Position numbers and translations under genes: made by a program
Part shown: one piece after another, positions 43,101 through 50,954 of the stretch
Layout of the letters: the number at the start of each line of letters is the position of its first letter
Position numbering within the stretch: position 1 is the first letter of the stretch
Notes under the pieces: generated by a model
Told to the model about the DNA's origin: nothing
The model's database searches: none
Seen by the model: only the letters and a program-made list of their open reading frames with translations
NCBI RefSeq assembly: GCF_003026475.1
Contig: NZ_PYMC01000003.1
Location: forward strand, 372,001 to 436,000
DNA length: 64,000 nt
From: Photobacterium lipolyticum
Lineage (GTDB): Bacteria; Pseudomonadota; Gammaproteobacteria; Enterobacterales; Vibrionaceae
Reading direction: 5' to 3'

Positions 43101-43826
43101 CTACATCTGTTTAAAAGATAATCTCGAACCATCGAAAATAAGTTGTGCCAGTAATTGTTTAGCTCTGTGCTGTCCTTGGCTGTCAAACATCACCCCACAA
43201 TTTTTCAACGCGCCATTTTTTTGCATGCTACGCACAGTACCGGTTAGTTGATAATGCTGGGTTGAACTTGGATTTTTAACCGTAATGGTGATCACATCAT
43301 CGGCATTAAATGTGGGGCCGTTAACGCCAAACTGAAAACAACACCCTTTCACTGAAAGATCTTTAAATTCCACCAGCAAGTTACGATTTACAATTGGTAT
43401 GTGACCTTGTAACTTAACTTCGTAGCGAGGTTCACTCCGTAACTGCATCAAAGACATTGTGTGAGGGATATTTAACAATAATAAACCGACAGGTTTATTG
43501 ATAACATATGCCACCAGGCTTTTAAAGTTAACGATTGCCCCTTCGCCTCTGTCGGAGATGGCCTTTACCGTGATCCAAAAACCTTCACAAAAATAATCAT
43601 CCAAATCATGCGGGGTTAGCTTCGGCAGCGCTAATACAAGGTGTTCAGTGCCATCGGAACCGATGAATTTTGTTTCGCATCTAAATAATCGTCCAAGGGG
43701 CGTTTTCACACTGATTGTGACAAGACTGCCATGATTGATCATCTCTATCCCCCGATTCCCTTGAATCGTTTGCTCGCGTTTATTAGATAAGAGTCGTTGT
43801 TTTAAGTCATTTCCATTCTGGATCAA
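43101..43826 (-). CDS. PilZ-domain protein (cyclic di-GMP binding)
   Basis: 241 residues. An N-terminal YcgR-like beta domain (residues 25-120) is followed by a PilZ domain with the ligand motifs RSEPRYEVKL (RxxxR) and DLSVKGCCF (D/NxSxxG). This two-domain form is the YcgR/flagellar-brake or PlzD type, which changes motility or biofilm behaviour when c-di-GMP is bound. The gene is single, lies in the accessory region and is flanked by 18-bp direct repeats. The start at 43826 is uncertain; an internal Met at residue 29 (MINHGS) is possible. Confidence 0.88.
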   Translation of the reverse strand: MIQNGNDLKQRLLSNKREQTIQGNRGIEMINHGSLVTISVKTPLGRLFRCETKFIGSDGTEHLVLALPKLTPHDLDDYFCEGFWITVKAISDRGEGAIVNFKSLVAYVINKPVGLLLLNIPHTMSLMQLRSEPRYEVKLQGHIPIVNRNLLVEFKDLSVKGCCFQFGVNGPTFNADDVITITVKNPSSTQHYQLTGTVRSMQKNGALKNCGVMFDSQGQHRAKQLLAQLIFDGSRLSFKQM

Positions 43827-44182
43827 GGGCGTCCTACCGAGCTAAAGCTGTCTTTATCATATTGATTAATTGATGATTTTAATACGAAGAAGTCTTCTTT
43901 TAAATAAGTTGTTGTAAATATAGCTTCAAGGTATATGTTTTATCTGAAGCTTTATTTTATGGTGTTATTGAGCTAGTGAAAGTTAATTTGAAAGTCTTTG
44001 TGTTCTTTGTCACATCGTAAAGTTATAGTGCATTAAGAAGGGGCTCTTTTCTAACCCGTAAAAAATGCAATCAAAACAAACAATCCCATCGGATAGCCCC
44101 TCGGAGAAATGCAATCTTTTATTCCTTAATCAGACAGTTATACGTTAAAATGCGTCTTTATTAGCAGCTAGCCGGAGGAAGC
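43827..44182. other. Intergenic region between PilZ and an 81-aa gene
   Basis: 356 bases. It holds the right copy of the 18-bp direct repeat and a weak GGGGCT / AGCCCC pair of segments (44040-44101). No gene seen. Confidence 0.4.
44018..44035 (+). repeat. 18-bp direct repeat, right copy
   Basis: Identical to 43030-43047; spacing between the copies is about 990 bases. Confidence 0.6.
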
Positions 44183-44428
44183 ATGGCAATCACCATCCGG
44201 GATCTAGACCAGCATTATTTCATGATCGAAGATCTTAAAGCATTAACCAATAGCAATGTTACGACCAAAGCTTTAATTAAGGGGGGTTACTTGGCGGTTG
44301 ATTTAGGTAAGCAATATGAAGCAGAGAAAGTGCGCAGAATTAAAGCAGAAGAAGAGCTGGAACAGCTCAAACAGATGATTGCTAGCTACCTGGCCAGCCA
44401 AAGCGCCCTGCACAACGCCATCAAATAA
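44183..44428 (+). CDS. Small coiled-coil hypothetical protein, 81 aa
   Basis: An excellent ribosome site (CCGGAGGAAGC) precedes the ATG. The N-terminal part is globular (TIRDLDQHYFMIEDLKALT) and the C-terminal half is a coiled coil (AEKVRRIKAEEELEQLKQM). No membrane segment and no recognised family. Confidence 0.6.
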   Translation: MAITIRDLDQHYFMIEDLKALTNSNVTTKALIKGGYLAVDLGKQYEAEKVRRIKAEEELEQLKQMIASYLASQSALHNAIK

Positions 44429-44438
44429 TCGAGGCAAA

Positions 44439-44486
44439 ACCTGAAATTCTTAATGCTGTGTGGTTGCCAGTATTAAGAATTTCAGG
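44439..44486. terminator. Bidirectional terminator
   Basis: Stem CCTGAAATTCTTAAT and its complement, with a 17-base loop, between two convergent genes. Confidence 0.65.
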
Positions 44487-44509
44487 GAATAACAAATCAA
44501 TAGACCAAC

Positions 44510-44902
44510 CTAGCTAACCACCAGCTCATCAAATCCTGTTTTGCCATCAGGTTCTCGTAAAAATGTCAGGTTGTTATAACTGACTAAGCAAATCTCAGCC
44601 GTATATGAGACTAGGCATCCCTCTACCAGGTGACCACCAAAGACCTGACCGGTGTTGTCTGCGACAGAGATATGCAAATGAACATGCTCTGGGGTTAACG
44701 TACCAGAGAGCGTGAGAATCTCTAAAGGTCCGTTTAAAGATAAGGTTTTCGTCTCATCAGCAAGCCTTATCTGCGCTTCTGACAAGCAACCGACACCGGT
44801 TAGCAATGAACCGGCTTTAACTGAATGGGCTTTTACATAGGCAAGAATGGAAGATTTAAGATCGTTCCCTTCTGTTAAACGAAATGCATGGGGTTGAATC
44901 AT
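44510..44902 (-). CDS. PPC/DUF296-domain protein
   Basis: 130 residues, the full length of a stand-alone PPC domain. Motifs: FRLTEGNDLKSSILAYVKAH, SLLTGVGCLSEAQIRLAD and the metal-site-like HVHLHISVADNTGQVFGGHLVEG (His-x-His plus GGH). Plant relatives bind AT-rich DNA; bacterial ones form trimers of unknown role. Single gene at the left edge of the conserved Ter block. Confidence 0.85.
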   Translation of the reverse strand: MIQPHAFRLTEGNDLKSSILAYVKAHSVKAGSLLTGVGCLSEAQIRLADETKTLSLNGPLEILTLSGTLTPEHVHLHISVADNTGQVFGGHLVEGCLVSYTAEICLVSYNNLTFLREPDGKTGFDELVVS

Positions 44903-44954
44903 AGAATAAGGTCGCTTTTAGGCATTCAGGATGAGTATAAAAATTGGTTAACAA

Positions 44955-44977
44955 AAAAGGCTTCTGATGAAGCCTTT
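44955..44977 (-). terminator. Terminator of the DUF3634 gene
   Basis: Stem AAAGGCTTC / GAAGCCTTT with a four-base loop and, on the - strand, a TTTTTTG run. Confidence 0.75.
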
Positions 44978-44997
44978 CTATACGAAAGAATATAATG

Positions 44998-45303
44998 TCA
45001 GGCACGCCGCCCTTGCTTTTTGTTCGAACCGGAATGCGGAAAGATATTATGAATGCGCTGTTTTACTTTGCTTGGTACCGATTTTGAGTAAACCAATTTC
45101 GTTGTAAATCGGTTTTTATAAACTTTGACTTGCCCAGAAAAAGGCTGTTTATGCGCAATGTCTTTACATCCCGTCAGAAAGCCATTCGGTATGCTCCCTT
45201 TTGAATGGGTAAGCTCACCGTTATCAAACTTCAATACCATTACCGGACGATCTTTGAACACAAGAAAGGCCACCGCAATGGCTAGTAAAATGACATATTC
45301 CAT
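44998..45303 (-). CDS. DUF3634 family membrane-anchored protein
   Basis: 101 residues. One N-terminal helix (YVILLAIAVAFLVF), then a small basic domain (VLKFDNGELTHSKGSIPNGF ... KVYKNRFTTKLVYSKSVPSKVKQRI). Uncharacterised, common in Vibrionaceae beside matP. No function can be given. Confidence 0.75.
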   Translation of the reverse strand: MEYVILLAIAVAFLVFKDRPVMVLKFDNGELTHSKGSIPNGFLTGCKDIAHKQPFSGQVKVYKNRFTTKLVYSKSVPSKVKQRIHNIFPHSGSNKKQGRRA

Positions 45304-45397
45304 CCATTAACTCCTAATTGTGTATGTTTTCTTTAAGCGTATATCAAATCGAGCATTTTATCCGCGAACTCGACATCTCAGCGATACAAGGCAATCT

Positions 45398-45874
45398 TTA
45401 ATCAAGTGGATCAAAATCAGGTGCATCGAAATCTAACAGTTCATGCAAATCTTTACGAATATCCAGGACTTTTTTACTGACTGTTTCCGTGCGACTACTT
45501 TCACTCAACAGGTATTCAATCGTGTCGGATAAAGTCGAATCTAATTCTCTCGATTTTTCTGCCAGCTTTTCCCAAACACGGAAATCTAGATCGATAGACT
45601 TTTTACGCGTGTGTACCTGCTCGGCGTTGAAATGCCGCTTACGTTTGGCACGTATGGCCTGCTTGAGTTTTTTATCAAGCTCAGGCGACATGTGCTTACT
45701 AATCCACTCAATGACTTTAGTGGGTTCATGCTCAATAGTAAGCAATGCCTGAATAGCGGCTTCAGCCTCACTCGTATCGATATAACGAGTGATAGCATCG
45801 CCTTCTTTCCATTTCTTAACCAAGTAAGTCCATTTCCAACCGGCTTCGAGGTTTTCAAGCTGCTGATATTTCAT
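45398..45874 (-). CDS. matP: Macrodomain Ter protein MatP
   Basis: 158 residues. MatP binds matS sites and organises the Ter macrodomain, linking it to the divisome. The N-terminal block LENLEAGWKWTYLVKKWKEGDAITRYI and the ribbon-helix-helix segment (KKSIDLDFRVWEKLAEKSRELDSTLSDTIEYLL) match E. coli MatP (150 aa). The C-terminal coiled coil forms tetramers. Exact matS sites are present in this same window. Divergent from lonH, as in E. coli. Confidence 0.95.
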   Translation of the reverse strand: MKYQQLENLEAGWKWTYLVKKWKEGDAITRYIDTSEAEAAIQALLTIEHEPTKVIEWISKHMSPELDKKLKQAIRAKRKRHFNAEQVHTRKKSIDLDFRVWEKLAEKSRELDSTLSDTIEYLLSESSRTETVSKKVLDIRKDLHELLDFDAPDFDPLD

Positions 45875-45911
45875 ATACGTGAGTTATTCTCAAAAAGTCT
45901 ACACTTAGTAT

Positions 45912-45924
45912 GTGACAGTGTAAC
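45912..45924. other. matS-like site upstream of matP
   Basis: GTGACAGTGTAAC, one base from consensus, in the matP-lonH intergenic region, where MatP binding could affect its own promoter. Confidence 0.35.
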
Positions 45925-46072
45925 TGTTGGCACATAAAAGCTCAATTACCTTTATGATATTTAACTGTTTGTTTTATCTAAGGCTAAATATCATCAATAT
46001 CTGCCTATTATGAAGCCATTGATTCCTTTATACTGCTGTCCTTTTCACAGTAACGAAAGAAAGCACAAGTCT

Positions 46073-47821
46073 ATGCAGCAAGAATCCTGGCGTACAATGA
46101 CCCCAGATCACTCAAAGTATCAAGCTATTCTGGAAGATTATGATAATCTGCCACTTGCCCCTACAGGTACTTTGCAAGACCGTCTTAGCGATGCCGTACG
46201 CCGGTTCACCGCTGTTGAATTACAGCCTCGTGTTCTACGTATCACAGCGCCCGATAACAAAGTTTATCGCGACTACGTGATTGAACTTTTAGAAAAATAT
46301 GACGCAAAAAATCAAAAAGTTAAATATCAGCAAGGTGATTCTGAGAGTCAAATCAATAACCAGAATCAGAATAATGAATCTTCGATCATCATTGCCGGTG
46401 AAAATGTAACAGAGCTGAGCCTTTTTGGTGCCGTCTATCCCCCATCTGAAGACGGTAAAATCAGCAAAGCGCAAGTTAAGCATGGTTTGCTTCATCAAGC
46501 AAATGACGGCTATTTGGTTCTTTCCGTCACCAGCATTTTGAGTAACCCAACATTGTGGCCACGCCTAAAAAGCGTCTTAATGAATGGTTCGCTTGAGTGG
46601 CAGCCGGCTTCTCATAAAACGTTATATCCAATTCCGCCTGCTGAAACACTGAATGTAAAGTTGGTATTGATCGGTGATCGCTATTTGATGGCTGAGCTTG
46701 AGAATGCAGAACCAGATATTACATCCGGCTTTTCTATGTACGGTGAATTCGAGCAAGATCTGCTGCTGAGTGATGAAACCTTACCGCTTTACCTTTCTTA
46801 TGTTAAAGATCTGGTTCACAAGGCGAAGCTACCCGATTTGGCTGACAGCGACGCCCTGGCCGCTCTATTAAGAACAGGCGCCCGTTATGCCGAAGATCAA
46901 AGCCGCGTTCCTCTGTGCCCTCTGTGGCATCAGAGTTTGCTATCAGAAGCATCGATTGAATCTCAGGGCGATAGAATTACCGTAGCGCATTTTAACGCAT
47001 CAATGAAGGCCCGTGATTACCGCGAATCGTATTTGCCAGAACGTGCTATTGAAGATATCCACCTGGGTCAGGTTGTCATTGATTGCCAGGGGGAAGAAAT
47101 TGGCCAGGTCAACGGTCTGACGGTTGTCGATGTTCCCGGACATCCAAAATCCTATGGTGAGCCGGCTCGTATTTCTTGTGTGGTCCACTTTGGTGAGGGC
47201 GACATTTCGGATGTTGAGCGCAAAGCTGAGCTGGGCGGGAATCTTCACGCCAAAGGAATGATGATCATGCAGGCATTTGTCAGTGCCGCACTCGATCTGG
47301 ATCATGCATTACCCTTCACAGCCTCAATTGTATTTGAACAATCTTATTGTGAAGTCGACGGTGACAGTGCTTCGCTGGCAGAACTGTGTTCATTGGTCTC
47401 TGCACTTTCCATGCAGCCAATTAATCAACAAATTGCAGTTACAGGTGCTGTTGACCAATTTGGCCGTGTTCAGGCTGTAGGCGGCATTAATGAAAAGATT
47501 GAAGGTTTCTATAAGGTATGTGTACATCGCGGCCTTACAGGCAATCAGGGTGTCATTTTACCGAAAACAAATTTAGGTAATCTTTGCCTTAATGATGAAG
47601 TACTCGATGCAATCAAGTCAGAAAAATTCCATATCTGGGCGATTGAAAGCGTTGATGACGCCATTCCATTGCTGACAGGCAAAGCATTCAGAGGCGACAA
47701 ACTGGATACTGATACTATACTTGCTAAAATTGCTGAACGTATTGATCACTTCCATCATGGTGATGTAATCAATGAAGTCAGTTGGTTAACGATTATTCGC
47801 AACTGGTTTGTCCAGCACTGA
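46073..47821 (+). CDS. Lon-related protease LonH (YcbZ-type)
   Basis: 582 residues from the ATG at 46073 (MQQESWRTMTPDH), which aligns with the start of E. coli YcbZ; the frame extends 21 codons upstream. It has a degenerate AAA-like N-terminal region and a C-terminal Lon protease domain with catalytic Ser432 (EVDGDSASLAEL) and Lys475 (GGINEKIEGF), the usual 43-residue spacing. No intact P-loop is seen, so it is not a typical ATP-driven Lon. Long stretches match YcbZ, e.g. RISCVVHFGEGDISDVERKAELG. fabA follows 70 bases downstream. Confidence 0.92.
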   Translation: MQQESWRTMTPDHSKYQAILEDYDNLPLAPTGTLQDRLSDAVRRFTAVELQPRVLRITAPDNKVYRDYVIELLEKYDAKNQKVKYQQGDSESQINNQNQNNESSIIIAGENVTELSLFGAVYPPSEDGKISKAQVKHGLLHQANDGYLVLSVTSILSNPTLWPRLKSVLMNGSLEWQPASHKTLYPIPPAETLNVKLVLIGDRYLMAELENAEPDITSGFSMYGEFEQDLLLSDETLPLYLSYVKDLVHKAKLPDLADSDALAALLRTGARYAEDQSRVPLCPLWHQSLLSEASIESQGDRITVAHFNASMKARDYRESYLPERAIEDIHLGQVVIDCQGEEIGQVNGLTVVDVPGHPKSYGEPARISCVVHFGEGDISDVERKAELGGNLHAKGMMIMQAFVSAALDLDHALPFTASIVFEQSYCEVDGDSASLAELCSLVSALSMQPINQQIAVTGAVDQFGRVQAVGGINEKIEGFYKVCVHRGLTGNQGVILPKTNLGNLCLNDEVLDAIKSEKFHIWAIESVDDAIPLLTGKAFRGDKLDTDTILAKIAERIDHFHHGDVINEVSWLTIIRNWFVQH

Positions 47822-47890
47822 TCCGAGTTGTTTAGCTTACACGTGTAAGCTAAATTGCTTCCATAATTTCTTGGAGCAGTACGAATTCTG

Positions 47891-48403
47891 ATGAAACGCA
47901 ATTCTTATGAACGTGAAGACTTAGTTGCATGTGGTAATGGAGAGCTACACGGCCCTGCATTCCCTTCTCTACCATCTGACAACATGCTGATGATGGACAG
48001 AATTTTAGAAATCACGGCTGACGGTGGTGAATATGGCAAAGGTTATATTCATGCCGAGCTCGATATCACCCCTGATCTATGGTTCTTTGACTGCCATTTC
48101 AAAGGTGACCCGGTTATGCCTGGTTGTCTTGGCCTTGATGCAATGTGGCAACTTGTTGGTTTCTTCCTTGGCTGGCATGGCGGTGAAGGTAAAGGCCGTG
48201 CGCTTGGTGTAGGCGAAGTGAAATTCACAGGGCAAATTCTGCCAACCGCCAAGAAAGTGACCTATGAAATTAATCTGAAGCGTGTGATTAACCGCAAGTT
48301 AGTCATGGGGGTTGCTGACGGCCGTGTACTGGTAGACGGCAAAGAAATCTACGTCGCTAAAGATTTAAAAGTAGGTCTGTTCACTGACACTGCTAGCTTC
48401 TAA
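47891..48403 (+). CDS. fabA: 3-hydroxydecanoyl-ACP dehydratase/isomerase FabA
   Basis: 170 residues. Dehydrates 3-hydroxyacyl-ACP and isomerises trans-2- to cis-3-decenoyl-ACP, the entry to unsaturated fatty acids. The catalytic pair is His69 ([14 protein letters not shown]) and Asp83 ([10 protein letters not shown]). Nearly identical in layout to E. coli FabA (172 aa). TTGGAGCAG serves as ribosome site. Neighbours lonH and rmf are also those in E. coli. Confidence 0.97.
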   Translation: MKRNSYEREDLVACGNGELHGPAFPSLPSDNMLMMDRILEITADGGEYGKGYIHAELDITPDLWFFDCHFKGDPVMPGCLGLDAMWQLVGFFLGWHGGEGKGRALGVGEVKFTGQILPTAKKVTYEINLKRVINRKLVMGVADGRVLVDGKEIYVAKDLKVGLFTDTASF

Positions 48404-48427
48404 GTCTCTCAGACTAAATTGCATTTT

Positions 48428-48453
48428 AAAGGTCGCATTTTGCGGCCTTTTTT
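48428..48453 (+). terminator. Terminator of fabA
   Basis: Imperfect stem AAAGGTCGCA / TGCGGCCTTT followed by TTTTTGCG, 25 bases after the stop. Confidence 0.8.
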
Positions 48454-48542
48454 GCGTTTAAGGATCACCAAGAGCACGATAAGCTATCAATTCAGAGCGA
48501 TGAATTTTTAAAATGTCTTTTAAAACCAGAAGGGGGAATTTT

Positions 48543-48570
48543 AAAAAGCCCCTTCTCCTCAAAGGGGCTA
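48543..48570 (-). terminator. Terminator of rmf
   Basis: Stem AGCCCCTT / AAGGGGCT with a seven-base loop and a TTTTT run on the - strand, just after the rmf stop. Confidence 0.8.
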
Positions 48571-48593
48571 AATAAGGGTTCTATGAGAAAGGG

Positions 48594-48764
48594 TTATTTG
48601 AGGCCTGTTTGAATTTCCTCTCTTGCGTCTCGCCAACCACCAAGCCAATTAGTACGGGCATCCAGAGATTGATATGGACAAGCTTCACTGGAGCGACCAT
48701 TTTTCCCAGCCTGATAACCACGAGCTTGTGCACGTTCTAAACGATCCCGCTTTTGTCTCTTCAT
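48594..48764 (-). CDS. rmf: Ribosome modulation factor RMF
   Basis: 56 residues, starting MKRQKRDRLERAQARGYQAG and containing CPYQSLDARTNWLGGWRDA, nearly as in E. coli RMF (55 aa). RMF pairs ribosomes into inactive 100S dimers in stationary phase. The ATG at 48764 is preceded by AAGGAT about nine bases upstream. Position next to fabA is as in E. coli. A strong terminator follows. Confidence 0.95.
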   Translation of the reverse strand: MKRQKRDRLERAQARGYQAGKNGRSSEACPYQSLDARTNWLGGWRDAREEIQTGLK

Positions 48765-48880
48765 AGTTAGATCCTTATCTTTAGCTATTTTCTTTCATTA
48801 CAGCTTCATAATGATGGAGTTTTTTGTAACTCCAGTTATAAGAATTAGCGATCTACCCCGTTTGATCAACCCCAAAAACA

Positions 48881-48909
48881 ACTCAGGCTCACAATTTGTG
48901 AGCCTGAGT
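48881..48909. terminator. Terminator of the DUF3466 gene
   Basis: Long perfect stem ACTCAGGCTCACAA and its complement with a very short loop, next to the end of the uup-DUF3466 operon. Confidence 0.8.
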
Positions 48910-48935
48910 GAAAAACAAACTATTTTGACAAAAAT

Positions 48936-50954
48936 TTATTTTCTTCTTCTGAAACCAATCCAGCCTAGCATTGTCAAAGCAAACATACCTAGCGATGCAC
49001 CTGAACGTTCAACTGATGAAGCTATTTCAGGGCGTGCCTCTATCGTGCCATCTGGGATCGGAACCAGTTTCACCGCAACCAGTCTTTCATCACCACTACA
49101 CTGCGATTCACCTGATAAGTTCTGATAACCACCAGCACACTTAAGCGCCGTCGCAGAAATCACCCCCGCATCGTTAATACCGGTCGCCTGAGCAATTCGA
49201 AACTGGTTGGCAGTCCCGCTTTGATTGCCATCATTGGTTAGATCATCCAGCATCCACGCACCATTAGCCGCCAGCGGTGAATTTGCTATAGCAGCCCCTG
49301 CGTTATAGGTGAAGCCACGCTGGCGACGGAACTTACCGTCAACCTGATTGGCACTTTCTGAGTCTACCCAGCCGACAACCTGATCATGGTTGTTAATGGC
49401 ACTCGGGAAGCCGTTATAACCACTGAAGAAAATATCGGCATTAATCGAACTATCAATGTACTTGGTAGTTGTACCATCATATACAAAGATACGTTCGGCA
49501 TACGAACGGTTCTCGGAACGGTAGTTCTTCGAAACACCGACGACCTTGTTATTTCCATTAATGTCTGTGGCAATTGAGTAACGATACTGACGATCGCTGC
49601 TGCTATCCTCAATGTCTGTCCCGGGGATTAAAGTAATGTCCCATGCATACGTAGCTGGGTCACTGACATCAAAAGACACTTTCGGGGTAAAAATAGCCGC
49701 GCGGGACGCATAATAATCGCCATCAACGTCTTCTGTGGTAAAGCCAACGATCACCGGCTTACCATTCACTAATGCTACAGCCCGGCCGCTTGCCTGGGCA
49801 GAACGGTCGCTGTCAGTCTCGCGAGCAGCAACCGGCATGGGAGCGACTTGCTTAGCATCTTCGGCTGTTTCATTAGCAGCATCGACAAGCCAGAATGCAG
49901 CATTATTGGCAAAAACTGAATACTGGCATTCGGCGGTACTAAACAAATTTGCGGCAGTAGGCGTAGTGCCGCAATTCACTAACGTCGATGTTGTATATCC
50001 AATGGGTTTGCGATTAACTTCAACATCATCCGGCAGTTTATCATTGTCATCAAGATCACTTTGATCATAAGAGGCCGAGCCGACAACCAGTAGATTGCCG
50101 CTCCCTGCCGGATACTCAACCGCATCCCATGCAAGTGACTGCCCCATTCGCTCAACAAACGCGTTACCCTTAATCGGTCCCAGCTCTAAGTTTTTCGAAG
50201 CCGTGTTAATAAAACCACGTTTGGCAAACTGCCGCGCATAACGGGTACCGTTATCAAAATAACCCGAACTTGTCACACCAAATGCATAGTTGCCATCGGT
50301 AACAATACCGTTTACAACCGCATTAGAAGTAATATGAGTGCTGCTATCTTTTCCGACAAGGCTACCAAGCACAGCAAGGTTATCAGCCTCATAACCGGTC
50401 TCGGCTACAGCAAATGTCGCTATTTTCTTACCATCGACCAGAGGAAATGCATGGGCAAAATAGTCTTTCGCAACCCAGGCCTGTTGTTCACGGAGAAGGC
50501 CACCAAAACCCGAACCATCATATCTGTCGTCACGGTTATAGCCTTTACCGAAATACTGAGATTCAGCCCAAACATCACAAGTATTCGGGCCCAGGTTATC
50601 GTTGCAGTAGCGTTCAAAACTCCAGAGATCGTTAATTGACTGCTCATTATCAGAGATAAAAGGTGCTTCATCACGATAGTTAATACCATCGGTACCAAAA
50701 CGGCTTTCACCGACTACTGTGTAATCATTTCCGTTATTACATGTAGCGTTGAAACAGTTTTCCCCGGCTGCAGAAGCTTTAATACCCTGACCATAGAATT
50801 CTAATGCCTGGCTAGTATCTTTATTAAAATACTCTAATGATTCAACATCACCTTGAGATGCAACTTCTACCACCTGATAGACCGCAGCATTGGCCTGTGT
50901 TGCACCGGCGATCAGCATCGCCAGTGTAGAAAGCTTTAACGTCTTATGTTGCAT
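48936..50954 (-). CDS. DUF3466 family exported protein
   Basis: 672 residues from the ATG at 50954, whose first base overlaps the uup stop (TAATG), with AAGGA upstream. Signal peptide LSTLAMLIAGATQANA. The body contains repeated HAF-like segments on a 'Asn/Gly ... AVVWG' theme, e.g. VVGESRFGTDG, VGSLVGKDS, INNHDQVVGWVDSES, TGINDAGVISATA. The C-terminus has a short hydrophobic helix followed by Arg (SLGMFALTMLGWIGFRRRK), like a C-terminal sorting tail. Function unknown; likely envelope-associated. Coupled to uup. Confidence 0.82.
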   Translation of the reverse strand: MQHKTLKLSTLAMLIAGATQANAAVYQVVEVASQGDVESLEYFNKDTSQALEFYGQGIKASAAGENCFNATCNNGNDYTVVGESRFGTDGINYRDEAPFISDNEQSINDLWSFERYCNDNLGPNTCDVWAESQYFGKGYNRDDRYDGSGFGGLLREQQAWVAKDYFAHAFPLVDGKKIATFAVAETGYEADNLAVLGSLVGKDSSTHITSNAVVNGIVTDGNYAFGVTSSGYFDNGTRYARQFAKRGFINTASKNLELGPIKGNAFVERMGQSLAWDAVEYPAGSGNLLVVGSASYDQSDLDDNDKLPDDVEVNRKPIGYTTSTLVNCGTTPTAANLFSTAECQYSVFANNAAFWLVDAANETAEDAKQVAPMPVAARETDSDRSAQASGRAVALVNGKPVIVGFTTEDVDGDYYASRAAIFTPKVSFDVSDPATYAWDITLIPGTDIEDSSSDRQYRYSIATDINGNNKVVGVSKNYRSENRSYAERIFVYDGTTTKYIDSSINADIFFSGYNGFPSAINNHDQVVGWVDSESANQVDGKFRRQRGFTYNAGAAIANSPLAANGAWMLDDLTNDGNQSGTANQFRIAQATGINDAGVISATALKCAGGYQNLSGESQCSGDERLVAVKLVPIPDGTIEARPEIASSVERSGASLGMFALTMLGWIGFRRRK

